A stretch of 64,000 nucleotides of DNA from assembly GCF_004217555.1 (NCBI RefSeq), contig NZ_SHKW01000001.1:4774001-4838000 (forward strand). Direction: 5' to 3'. The DNA is from Edaphobacter modestus. GTDB taxonomy: Bacteria > Acidobacteriota > Terriglobia > Terriglobales > Acidobacteriaceae. The notes below the pieces were generated by a model, which ran no database searches, was not told where the DNA came from, and was given only the letters and a program-made list of their open reading frames with translations. The translations under genes and the position numbers were made by a program. Positions 26,768 to 34,334 of the stretch are shown one piece after another. Each line of letters starts with the position of its first letter. Position 1 is the stretch's first letter.

Positions 26768-27571
26768 ATGATCCCCTTTGTAAAAGCGCATGCGTGCGGT
26801 AACGATTTTCTGATTCTTGAAGAGACGGTCGCGATGCGGCAACATGCTGCGCTGGCGCGAAAGCTATGCAGCCGCAACACCAGCATCGGCGCTGACGGTA
26901 TCGAGTTTCTGGAGCGCAGGTCGAACGGAGAGTTCTTTCTGCGGCTGTTCAATGCCGATGGAAGCGAGGCCGAGTTATCCGGTAACGGAACCCGTTGTGT
27001 GGCCGCGTGGCTAGCCAGTTCCGAGGGGCTCGATGAAGTGGTGCTCGGAACGCACGGTGGGCCGAGAAGCTGCCACGTCGTCGAGGACGCCGATCCGCTG
27101 TATCTGATCGAAAGCGAGATGGGAGTTCCGCGCGTGATGGAGCGTACGATCGAGCTTCCCGGCATCGGCAACGTTGCTGGAGCGATGGTCAATGTGGGAA
27201 ATCCTCATTTCGTGATCTTTGTCGATTCCGAGGACTTCGGTTCTCATGGACTCTCCTGGCAGGCTCTGGGAGGGCAGATCAGCGTGAGTCCATTGTTTCC
27301 GCACGGAACCAATGTGGAGTTTGTAAAGGTTCTGTCGAAGGGTGAGATTGCATTTCGCATCTTTGAGCGCGGCTGTGGGCCGACGACCTCGTCCGGAACG
27401 GGCACCTGCGCCTCCTCCGCGGCTGCGATGGCGCTGCGTGGAGTGGATCGTGAATTGAAAGCCGTTGCCGAAGGTGGTGCCCAGCGCACCGTCTGGCTGG
27501 CCAACGACCAGATTATGCGGTTGACCGGTCCTGCCGAGATTATCTGCCGCGGTGAGGTTGCAGGCCTGTGA
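26768..27571 (+). CDS. dapF: Diaminopimelate epimerase family protein with Ser at both catalytic Cys sites
   Basis: A 267-residue DapF-fold protein: KAHACGNDFLIL, RLFNADGSEAELSGNGTRC, VNVGNPHFVIFVD, FPHGTNVEFV and RIFERGCGPTTSSGTGTCA follow the family in order. DapF turns LL- into meso-diaminopimelate using two cysteines, in QCGNG and ACGSG of the Escherichia coli and Haemophilus enzymes. Here the same positions are Ser71 (LSGNG) and Ser209 (SSGTG). His147 in GNPH and Glu200 in ERG are kept. Nearby Cys10, Cys77, Cys203 and Cys214 are present but not at the catalytic places. It may be an altered epimerase or have another role; this could be a lineage-wide variant. GTG of ldcA overlaps its stop. 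Confidence 0.82.
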   Translation: MIPFVKAHACGNDFLILEETVAMRQHAALARKLCSRNTSIGADGIEFLERRSNGEFFLRLFNADGSEAELSGNGTRCVAAWLASSEGLDEVVLGTHGGPRSCHVVEDADPLYLIESEMGVPRVMERTIELPGIGNVAGAMVNVGNPHFVIFVDSEDFGSHGLSWQALGGQISVSPLFPHGTNVEFVKVLSKGEIAFRIFERGCGPTTSSGTGTCASSAAAMALRGVDRELKAVAEGGAQRTVWLANDQIMRLTGPAEIICRGEVAGL

Positions 27572-28518
27572 GTGTGTTTGAGCAGACGTTTATCAAGCCG
27601 CGCGCTCTGCGCTCTGGAGCGACTCTCGCAGTAATCTCACCGGCGAGTACCCCGAAACGGGAGTTGGTCGAGCGCGGCATTGCAGAGCTGGAAGCAGCAG
27701 GCTATCGGACCAGGCTTGGCAAATACGCCTTCGGTGGAGGTCCGTTGTACTACGCGGGAACTTGGGCCGAGCGGCTGGAGGATATCCATGCGGCGTTTGC
27801 CGATGACAGCGTGGACGGAATCATCTGTACGCGGGGCGGATGGGGATCGGCCGAGCTTCTCCCGCATCTGAATGCGGATCTGATTCGCTCCAATCCCAAG
27901 GCTTTCATCGGATACAGCGACCACAGTTCCTTGCATTGCTGGTTGCAGAATGAGGCAAACCTGACAAGCTTCTATGGTCCCATGGTCGCTGCGGATTTTG
28001 CGCGCGAAGGAGGGGTCGATCCAGCTAGTTGGCGCAATACGTTCGAGGGCGCGAGCGGATGGTCGCTGGATTCTGAAGACGGTTTACGTGTGCTTCAGCC
28101 CGGAGTGGCGGACGGCCGTCTCCTTGGCGGCTGTATCTCGATTCTGGCAGCTGGGCTAGGAACCCCGTTTGCTCCCAGGCTGACGGGAAGCGTGCTTTTT
28201 CTTGAAGATATCGGAACGAAGCCCTACCAGTGGGACAGAATGCTGCTGCATCTTCGCTATTCAGGCAGGCTCGAGGATGTTCGTGGAATTGTCTTCGGCG
28301 ATATGACACAGTGCGCTGACCTGGAGGAGCAGGATCTGCTGGAACGCGCAATCCTGCACGGTTTACGGGGATTTCAGGGACCGGTCGCGATCGGGTTGCG
28401 TTGCGGCCATGTGGATGGAGCGAACCGGACACTTCCGCTGGGAGTTCAGGTGCAGCTCGATCTGACGGATGGGAAGAATCCGAGATTGACCTTTCTCGAG
28501 GCTGCGGTTTCGGGTTAG
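27568..28518 (+). CDS. ldcA: LD-carboxypeptidase (S66 family, muramoyltetrapeptide carboxypeptidase)
   Basis: A 316-residue cytosolic Ser peptidase that removes the terminal D-Ala from murein tetrapeptides. The S66 triad regions are visible: Ser in FIGYSDHSSLH, Glu in LFLEDIGTKPYQWDRML, and His in GLRCGHVDGAN near the C-terminus. VISPASTPKRELVERG at the start and ICTRGGWGSAELLPHL also fit. The GTG start shares bases with the dapF stop (GTGA). Sixteen bases before mpl, which takes the tripeptide this enzyme would make. Confidence 0.9.
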   Translation: MSVFEQTFIKPRALRSGATLAVISPASTPKRELVERGIAELEAAGYRTRLGKYAFGGGPLYYAGTWAERLEDIHAAFADDSVDGIICTRGGWGSAELLPHLNADLIRSNPKAFIGYSDHSSLHCWLQNEANLTSFYGPMVAADFAREGGVDPASWRNTFEGASGWSLDSEDGLRVLQPGVADGRLLGGCISILAAGLGTPFAPRLTGSVLFLEDIGTKPYQWDRMLLHLRYSGRLEDVRGIVFGDMTQCADLEEQDLLERAILHGLRGFQGPVAIGLRCGHVDGANRTLPLGVQVQLDLTDGKNPRLTFLEAAVSG

Positions 28519-28534
28519 TCTTCTCTTTGGCGCA

Positions 28535-29983
28535 ATGCAGAAACATATCTACCTCATAGGAATCTGCGGCACAGCGATGGCTTCGCTTGCCGGAATGCTG
28601 AAGCAGCAGGGTCACGAGGTGACCGGCTCGGATGCGGCGGCTTACCCGCCGATGAGCGATCTGCTGCGAGAGCTTGGCATAACCGTGCACGAGCCTTATG
28701 CTGAGCGGAACCTCGACCGCCGGCCGGATCTTGTGATAGTGGGTAATGCGATCTCGCGCGGGAATGTAGAGCTGGAGCGCGTCATGGACGAGGGGATTCC
28801 ATTCTGCTCGATGGCGTCGATCCTGCATGACGAGTTTCTAAAAGGCCGCGAGTCCCTCGTTGTAGCGGGAACACACGGGAAGACAACGACGACGAGCATG
28901 CTGGCGTGGATCTACGAGACCGCCTCGGGACGCGATCCGAAGTTTGCGCCTTCGTTCCTGATCGGCGGGGTGCCGGAGAACTTCGGCACAAGCTTCATGG
29001 TCCGCCCGACCAGGCCCTTCATCCTCGAGGGTGACGAGTACGACACGGCTTTCTTCGACAAGGGGCCGAAGTTTCTTCATTACTTCCCGGACGCTGCGAT
29101 TCTGACCCATGTGGAGTTCGATCACGCGGATATCTATTCCGATCTCGATGCGGTGAAGACGGCCTTCAAGCGGTTTGTAAACCTTGTTCCTCGCCGCGGC
29201 CGCGTGGTGGCCTACGATGCCAGCGAGAACGTCAGCGAGTGCGTGGCGAAGGCGTTCTGTACGGTGGAGCGCTATGGTTTCGAGGAAGGCTCTTACTGGC
29301 GGCTCTCCGATCTCGGTCATGATGGACCGGTGACGCGGTGGACGCTGTGGCGCGCCGGCGAGAAGTTCGCGGAGTTGTCTTTGCCGATGGCCGGCGAGCA
29401 CAATGCTCTGAATGCTACCGCGGCCGCCGCGCTGGCCTCCGGACAGGGAGTTCCGGTCGATGCGATCGTCGAGGCGCTGCGAACGTTTCACAGCGTGAAG
29501 CGCAGGCTTGAGGTCAAGGCGGTTGCGGAAGGCGTAACGATCATCGATGACTTCGCACATCACCCGACGGCGATCCGCGAGACGCTGCGGGCGCTGCGGG
29601 AGAGTCGTCCGGGCCAGAGGCTGATCGCCGTGCTGGAGCCGCGATCGAACACGTTGCGCCGGAACGTCTTTGAGAGTGCGTTGATCGACAGCCTCGCTCT
29701 GGCTGACCGGGTGGCGTTGGCCGGGGTCTTCAAGTCCGAGAACATTCCCGTGGCCGAGAGGCTCGACCCAGAACGTGTGGTTCAAGGGCTGCTGGAGCGC
29801 GGTATCCCAGCCGCGGTGCACCAGGATGCGGACGCGATCGTTGTTGCGCTGACTCCGGAGCTGCGGAGCGGGGACGTTGTTGTGATTCTTTCCAACGGCG
29901 GCTTCGGGGGGATCTATCAGAAGCTTCCTCGGGCGATCACGGAAGCTGCGGTCGCAGGCAGGGTAGCGGTCCGATTCAGTTGA
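28535..29983 (+). CDS. mpl: UDP-N-acetylmuramate:L-alanyl-gamma-D-glutamyl-meso-diaminopimelate ligase
   Basis: A 482-residue Mur-ligase-fold enzyme that attaches recovered tripeptide to UDP-MurNAc, bypassing de novo MurC/D/E steps. N-terminal Rossmann YLIGICGTAMASLAGMLKQQ, P-loop VVAGTHGKTTTTSMLAW, central ILEGDEYDTAFFDKGPKF (typical of Mpl rather than MurC) and C-terminal DDFAHHPTAIRETLRALRE and EPRSNTLRR. It closes a run with ldcA and the DapF-like gene; together they suggest recycling of murein peptides. Confidence 0.92.
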   Translation: MQKHIYLIGICGTAMASLAGMLKQQGHEVTGSDAAAYPPMSDLLRELGITVHEPYAERNLDRRPDLVIVGNAISRGNVELERVMDEGIPFCSMASILHDEFLKGRESLVVAGTHGKTTTTSMLAWIYETASGRDPKFAPSFLIGGVPENFGTSFMVRPTRPFILEGDEYDTAFFDKGPKFLHYFPDAAILTHVEFDHADIYSDLDAVKTAFKRFVNLVPRRGRVVAYDASENVSECVAKAFCTVERYGFEEGSYWRLSDLGHDGPVTRWTLWRAGEKFAELSLPMAGEHNALNATAAAALASGQGVPVDAIVEALRTFHSVKRRLEVKAVAEGVTIIDDFAHHPTAIRETLRALRESRPGQRLIAVLEPRSNTLRRNVFESALIDSLALADRVALAGVFKSENIPVAERLDPERVVQGLLERGIPAAVHQDADAIVVALTPELRSGDVVVILSNGGFGGIYQKLPRAITEAAVAGRVAVRFS

Positions 29984-30004
29984 ACACCCTCCCCACCCAT
30001 TTCT

Positions 30005-30107
30005 TCTAAAATATTGATTATGTTAGGTTTATCCTGGGGCCGTGTTTGTAGAATATTGATTCCAGATGCTTTATCTACTAAAATATTGAATCTAAACGGC
30101 TTATGTG
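30005..30107. repeat. Three degenerate repeats of about 30 bases sharing AATATTGAT
   Basis: In the 326-base gap between mpl and plsC the motif (C/G)TA(A/G)AATATTGA(T/A)T recurs at 30006, 30048 and 30078. Each copy is followed by a looser G-x-TTTATC or GGCTTATG tail, giving a unit of about 30 bases; the first two copies are 42 apart and the last two 30 apart. They are too few and too unlike for a CRISPR array. The rest of the gap shows only an operator-like dyad. Confidence 0.6.
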
Positions 30108-30237
30108 TGTGACGCCAGCGACAAGCTCGATCACTCTGGAGCCTTTCGTTCGATCCTGTTTCAATTATAGAAAAGCGGACAGAACTAATCGGCACTGGAT
30201 AATCTCCTTATTTTGAATGATTTAGGTGAGATTGGGA

Positions 30238-30252
30238 CTTGACAGTGTCAAG
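30238..30252. promoter_or_regulatory. Perfect operator-like dyad upstream of plsC
   Basis: CTTGACA-G-TGTCAAG, a perfect 7-bp inverted repeat with one central base, 58 bases before the plsC ATG. TTGACA inside it could also be a -35, but no good -10 follows at 17 bases, so a repressor or activator site is the simpler reading. Confidence 0.4.
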
Positions 30253-30309
30253 AGTGGGAGGAAGAACGAATCGTCAGTCCAAAGTGGGTGGGATATTCTG
30301 CGAAGTGGA

Positions 30310-31026
30310 ATGTTTGCGACTTTGAAGTTGTTACTTGTCTATCTGACCCTTGGAGTTCCGGCTGGGATTATCGGGATTCCTTATTCGTTCCTGGTGGGTA
30401 ACGTCAAACGGCTGTATCGAATTGCCATGTGGATTGCCAACGCCGGGGTTCGTGCAGCGGGAATCCGGATCGAGGTCTCGGGACTTGAAAATGTCCCGGC
30501 GGGAAGACCTTGTATCTACATGTGCAATCACGTGTCGAATCTTGATCCTCCGGTCGTGCTCCCCGTGCTTCCGGGACAGTGTTCGGTGCTGCTGAAGAAG
30601 GAGTTGATGAGTATCCCAATCCTGGGGCGCGCGATGCGGATGGGGGACTTCGTTCCTGTGGAGCGGGGAGGGAAGCGGGACGCCGCGCAGGCGAGCGTGG
30701 TTGCCGCTGGCAAGGCGCTCGGGGATGGTTTGAACATTCTGGTCTTCCCGGAGGGCACCCGGTCGAAGGATGGGCATCTATCGACGTTCAAAAAGGGACC
30801 ATTCTTCCTGGCGATGGAGACGCTGGCCCCGGTGGTTCCCGTGGCTGTCTCCGGAACCGAGAAGATGATGCGGAAGGGAAGTGCTGCAATTACGCCGGGA
30901 GTAGCGCGGGTTCGTTTGCTGCCAGTGATTGAGCCGAAGGATTTTGAGACGCGGGAGGATCTTCTGCGGGCGGTTCGGGAAGAGATTGCGGCGGCGCTTC
31001 CGGAGGAGATGAAGCCGCTCGATTGA
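30310..31026 (+). CDS. plsC: 1-acyl-sn-glycerol-3-phosphate acyltransferase
   Basis: A 238-residue membrane-bound acyltransferase that makes phosphatidic acid from lysophosphatidic acid. N-terminal hydrophobic segment (about 4-26), catalytic NHVSNLDP (HX4D), substrate-binding FVPVERGGKRDA, VFPEGTRSKDG and late VVPVAVSGTEKMM. ATG at 30310 opens straight into the membrane segment; GTG at 30226 would add 28 residues across the dyad and is disfavoured. Its TGA stop is the first base of a 17-bp sequence repeated at 32170, showing that DNA was later inserted here. Confidence 0.88.
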   Translation: MFATLKLLLVYLTLGVPAGIIGIPYSFLVGNVKRLYRIAMWIANAGVRAAGIRIEVSGLENVPAGRPCIYMCNHVSNLDPPVVLPVLPGQCSVLLKKELMSIPILGRAMRMGDFVPVERGGKRDAAQASVVAAGKALGDGLNILVFPEGTRSKDGHLSTFKKGPFFLAMETLAPVVPVAVSGTEKMMRKGSAAITPGVARVRLLPVIEPKDFETREDLLRAVREEIAAALPEEMKPLD

Positions 31027-31194
31027 ACCACGAGTCCGCATCGTGAACGCTGCTCGCTCCGAGGACGATGGCGGTCGGCTGCGCTTTGCCGTCGCCGAGG
31101 GATTGCAGGAAGAGCCTCAGCAGGGACTGGACGCGAAATGGCGCGATAGCTCGAAGGGGAGGTCTCCGTCCGCTCCAAGCGACTGTCCGGATCG
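31024..31194 (-). pseudogene. Truncated, internally deleted copy of the 3' part of the lipoprotein gene at 32191-33405
   Basis: Positions 31024-31040 are identical to 32170-32186, and 31040-31194 match 32554-32709 with about 15 base differences and an indel by eye (near 90 percent). The 367 bases between (32187-32553) are missing from this copy. On the minus strand it still reads GQSLGADGDLPFEL, then goes out of frame. The intact copy lies about 1.1 kb right, with an AT-rich gene between them. This is a decayed duplicate, not an active gene. Confidence 0.85.
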
Positions 31195-31316
31195 CATGTG
31201 GGACTCAGTTCCAAACTAAAACAGTGATACTTTAGCAAGCGTTCCTAATTCTTGTAGATAGTGGTAGTCAACAAAAATTAGAAAAGGTAGCTTTTCCTCG
31301 AGAGAGGGTTTAGGAA

Positions 31317-32024
31317 ATGTTGTCTAAGCGAATATTCTTCTGGTTAGTTCCACTGCCAATCATCGGATTTCTTGTTTGTTGGGCTACCTTGTTGTATCCG
31401 TCACTTCATGCTCGATACTTACTGTATGAACTCAAGGATCTTCAACTAAATCATTCTACATTTGATGATGCTCAGAAATTTGCAAAGAAGATAGGAGCAC
31501 AGGAAGCGCCATTTGCTAAGTGCACTCACGCAGAATGTCAATGGTACAAATTTACCGATAACGCTCTACTACCTCAATGGTACAGGGGCAAGGGTGGAAC
31601 CTTTGCGATTGCCTTTACAGTGAAGGACTCTATCGTCACAGATAAAGCTGTTGAATATAGCATTGGAGTAGGTCCTTATAAAACTTTTCTTGGCCCTCCT
31701 AGAGTGTATGTTTCTCAAACAGAAAGCCAGTTCAAATGGCCGAAAGAAAACCAACACGAACTTCAAGAAATGTCCCATGAAAAACCTACCGATTTTGTAG
31801 AACCACCAGTTAGCAAAGGGTGGGAGATATGGTATGACAAGAATGGGAAAATCGCTATTGATGCCTTTCGAGTTGCCATCTCGCCTAGATCTAAATCACT
31901 GCTAGAGGATTGGAAGAAGTACACTGCATTCAACTACAGTTGTTTCTGGAAGTACAAAGGGTGTAGTTATGGGAAAGACTTGCTACCGATAGCTGATCCC
32001 TACCCTCCAAATTCACCTTCCTGA
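31317..32024 (+). CDS. Membrane-anchored protein of unknown function, AT-rich
   Basis: I do not recognise this 235-residue protein. It has one N-terminal membrane segment (about 7-27, WLVPLPIIGFLVCWATLLYP), then a soluble, probably periplasmic part with four Cys in CTHAEC and YSCFWKYKGCSYG that could form disulfides, and a beta-rich middle (GGTFAIAFTVKDSIV, VEYSIGVGPY). Codon use is AT-rich unlike plsC and the genes to the right, a sign of transfer. The ATG at 31317 follows TTAGGAA. It is the only gene of the inserted segment. Confidence 0.7.
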   Translation: MLSKRIFFWLVPLPIIGFLVCWATLLYPSLHARYLLYELKDLQLNHSTFDDAQKFAKKIGAQEAPFAKCTHAECQWYKFTDNALLPQWYRGKGGTFAIAFTVKDSIVTDKAVEYSIGVGPYKTFLGPPRVYVSQTESQFKWPKENQHELQEMSHEKPTDFVEPPVSKGWEIWYDKNGKIAIDAFRVAISPRSKSLLEDWKKYTAFNYSCFWKYKGCSYGKDLLPIADPYPPNSPS

Positions 32025-32115
32025 CCCTTACGATGTTCCCTCCCGAATGTTTCTGCTCTCCCTTCAAAACTAAGCGGCCCGCGGACAAGTAGCAAAGTGG
32101 CTCACCTGACCTGAC

Positions 32116-32162
32116 CCCGTCCATTCGTCCAGATGGGAATACGATTTGGACGAATGGACGGG
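32116..32162. repeat. Perfect 16-bp inverted repeat with 15-base loop
   Basis: The arms 32116-32131 and 32147-32162 are perfectly complementary (CCCGTCCATTCGTCCA). It lies between the AT-rich gene and the end of the convergent lipoprotein gene, so it may act as a bidirectional terminator, but no T run follows on either side. Its place eight bases from the right edge of the inserted segment also fits an element end or REP-like sequence. Confidence 0.75.
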
Positions 32163-32190
32163 ATATGAGTGAACCACGAGTCCGCAAGGA

Positions 32191-33405
32191 TCAGTGTTTC
32201 CAGGCGAGATGGTCGCCGGGAAGCAGGACGATCTGGCTCACGGAGTCGATGGTCTTCGGGAACGTCACCTCTGCGTAACCTCCTCCTGCCAGGGGCCGAC
32301 TCAACGAGGCTGTCTGGAGTGTCTGGGTCAGTGCGGCGATGTTGCTGCGGCCAGCGCCTGAGGAGGCTACGTCAATCAGGTATCCCATGGTTGTACCGAA
32401 GGGGCGAAGCTCTGTCTTGCCGTTGATCCTGACGGAAGAGAGCAGGCTTACGGCGGTCTCGGTTCCGAAGGAGATGCACTCGAAGGTGGGAAATGAGCTG
32501 GGCGGACAGCTGGTGCGTCCGTTTTCTTCGATCCTGTGGGTCGTTTCGTCGAGATCGTGAACGCTGCTGGCTCCGAGGAGGATGGCGGTCGGTTGCGCTT
32601 TGCCGTCGCCGATGGATTGCAGGAAAATCCTGAGCAGGGGCCTGGACGCGAAACGGCCCGAGAGCTCGAAGGGGAGGTCTCCGTCTGCTCCGAGCGACTG
32701 CCCGGCTCGCCGATTTGAGGTGTGGGAGAGAAGAAGCTCGACCCCGGTGGTAGAGGGCGAGATGACGCGATAGTCGGCCTCGAGAGAGCCTTTGTAGCTT
32801 GCGCGAGTGGTCGGAGTCGCGTCTTGAATCAAGGGCCGTTCGATCTTGATCTGCATTCCGGGCGCGAGGTCGACGAATCCACGTCCACCGAAGGAGTAGG
32901 CGAAGAAGGCGGCTTCGTTTGCCGGCAGGGGAATTCTTTCAGCGATCGCCCGGCGCAGGGTGTAGAAGCTCTGGTTGCGGGGGAAGCAGGATAGGCGCTC
33001 AAGCTCCAGAAGGTCGCCAAGGAAACGGTTCCACTCGGCGTGAACGTCGAGATCGCCTGCGCGCTTCTGCCAGCCTAGCGGGCTGAGTCCTTTGACGGCC
33101 CATTGGTTTGGCTTGCCTGTGCTGTCGGGGGCGAGGGAGAAGATAGAGCCGCCGATGACGCAGTGTTGGGCAGGGGCATCGTTTGTTGGCGCGCTGTCTG
33201 GCAGGGTGAGGGTGCTGGTCTGGAAGTCCTGATCGCTGGCCTGCGTGGACAGGGAGGGCACGAGCAGGGAGTATCCGGAGTTTTTCTCGAGTGTGTAGGT
33301 CTCGCCGGAGACGGGCGTTCGATGGACGCAACCGGTGGAGAAAAGAAGGCACGAGAGAAAGGCGGGAATCGTGATGCTCAAAGAAGCATTGCGCAGAGAG
33401 GCCAA
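32191..33405 (-). CDS. Exported lipoprotein-like protein of unknown function
   Basis: About 404 residues, family not recognised. A hydrophobic leader ends in a lipobox-like LLFSTGC (about residue 25). The mature part is rich in beta strands; visible stretches include SPLGWQKRAGDLDVHAEWNRF (read in two pieces), RRAIAERIPLPANEAAFFAYSFGGRGFVDL, ATPTTRASYKGSLEADYRV and a late PLAGGGYAEVTFPKTID. TTG at 33405 is used because it precedes the signal directly; in-frame sequence upstream to 33852 is a shadow of the neighbouring gene. The same strand and a 52-base gap suggest co-transcription with the gene at 33458-34240. Confidence 0.65.
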   Translation of the reverse strand: MASLRNASLSITIPAFLSCLLFSTGCVHRTPVSGETYTLEKNSGYSLLVPSLSTQASDQDFQTSTLTLPDSAPTNDAPAQHCVIGGSIFSLAPDSTGKPNQWAVKGLSPLGWQKRAGDLDVHAEWNRFLGDLLELERLSCFPRNQSFYTLRRAIAERIPLPANEAAFFAYSFGGRGFVDLAPGMQIKIERPLIQDATPTTRASYKGSLEADYRVISPSTTGVELLLSHTSNRRAGQSLGADGDLPFELSGRFASRPLLRIFLQSIGDGKAQPTAILLGASSVHDLDETTHRIEENGRTSCPPSSFPTFECISFGTETAVSLLSSVRINGKTELRPFGTTMGYLIDVASSGAGRSNIAALTQTLQTASLSRPLAGGGYAEVTFPKTIDSVSQIVLLPGDHLAWKH

Positions 33406-33457
33406 GGTTAGTTCATCTTTCGAGTGCAGGTGTGGCTTTGTTGCGGAGATGGACAGA

Positions 33458-34240
33458 CTAGTTAGAGCCGCTGCTTTCCGGTTTGCGGTGGTCGACGATT
33501 CTGTAACCCTCGGGAATCTCGAAGAACTTTGGATCGGGTTCGGAGGTGGTGAGTCTGTCGACGGTGAAGACCTGTTTGCCGCTTGTTGGACTATCCACCT
33601 TGGAGATGAGGTTGATGCCGAGGTGGGAGGAGTACCAGAACTCGCGGGTGCTGACGAGGGGTTGATCGTTGCCCATGACGCCGGGATTGAGGGTGAGGAT
33701 GTCGCGGTAGCCGGTGACGTCTTCGCCGCTGGTGTTGCTGGTTCCAAGCTCCTCGTGCTGACGATAGCCCTTTCCATCGGGAAGAGGTCCGGAGACGCCC
33801 ATGGAGGGCTTGTAGACCGTATCGGTGCGCATGTTGAAGTTGAGCAGCTCACAGATCTTCGACCGAACGGCGCAGTTGTACCAGGTGTGCTGGACAGGGT
33901 CCATGATCTGGACGATCTCCACCTCGGATTTCTGGGTGCCTCCCTTGGGTACGAGGAACCAGCGCTCCTGGTAGATTCGTCCCTTGCCGTCGCGCATGAT
34001 GGGGCGCTGGTTGGTGAGGGTCATGGTTCCGCTGCCTGAGAGAGAGCGGGACCATTCGGTGATGAGGGTGAGGCTGAAGGGGGCGCCGACTATGGGCGGG
34101 ATGGTGATGCTCTCCATCCTCCCGGTGGTTCCACCGTCGCGGAGCACATAGACGTTATTGTTATGCGGCGGAGGATTCTGGGCTGCAAGGAGAGGTGCAA
34201 GGAGGACTGAGGCGAGGAGCATCGCGGATGCAGAGCGCAT
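33458..34240 (-). CDS. Exported protein of unknown function
   Basis: A 260-residue protein with a clear Sec signal (MRSASAMLLASVLLAPLLAAQ). The mature part has paired strands (GAPFSLTLITEWSRSL, GRIYQERWFLVPKGG) and a C-terminal FFEIPEGYRIVDHRK, a pattern seen in many acidobacterial exported proteins with no known role. Two Cys (YNCAVRSKICEL) could bond. ATG at 34240 opens the signal; TTG at 34315 would be longer without support. Probably an operon with the lipoprotein gene downstream. Confidence 0.7.
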   Translation of the reverse strand: MRSASAMLLASVLLAPLLAAQNPPPHNNNVYVLRDGGTTGRMESITIPPIVGAPFSLTLITEWSRSLSGSGTMTLTNQRPIMRDGKGRIYQERWFLVPKGGTQKSEVEIVQIMDPVQHTWYNCAVRSKICELLNFNMRTDTVYKPSMGVSGPLPDGKGYRQHEELGTSNTSGEDVTGYRDILTLNPGVMGNDQPLVSTREFWYSSHLGINLISKVDSPTSGKQVFTVDRLTTSEPDPKFFEIPEGYRIVDHRKPESSGSN

Positions 34241-34334
34241 GGGTGTGGGTCTCCGTGGCGGAGACAGTATAGGCGCGATCCGCGATACTTCAATTGAATT
34301 TTCTGCTAGCCCCAATGATTTGGGACGAGTTGGT

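Larger units (their letters stand above)
31195..32169. mobile_element. AT-rich inserted segment between the two copies
   Basis: About 975 bases with clearly lower GC than both sides, carrying one gene and a strong hairpin. The left edge is the decayed copy of neighbouring sequence, the right edge the intact copy. Without it, plsC would be followed at 21 bases by the convergent lipoprotein gene. No transposase or integrase is visible, so the means of entry is unknown. Confidence 0.55.

Noticed and set aside
30005..30107. CRISPR array
   Set aside because: Only three degenerate copies with unequal spacing and no spacer-like uniform gaps or cas genes.
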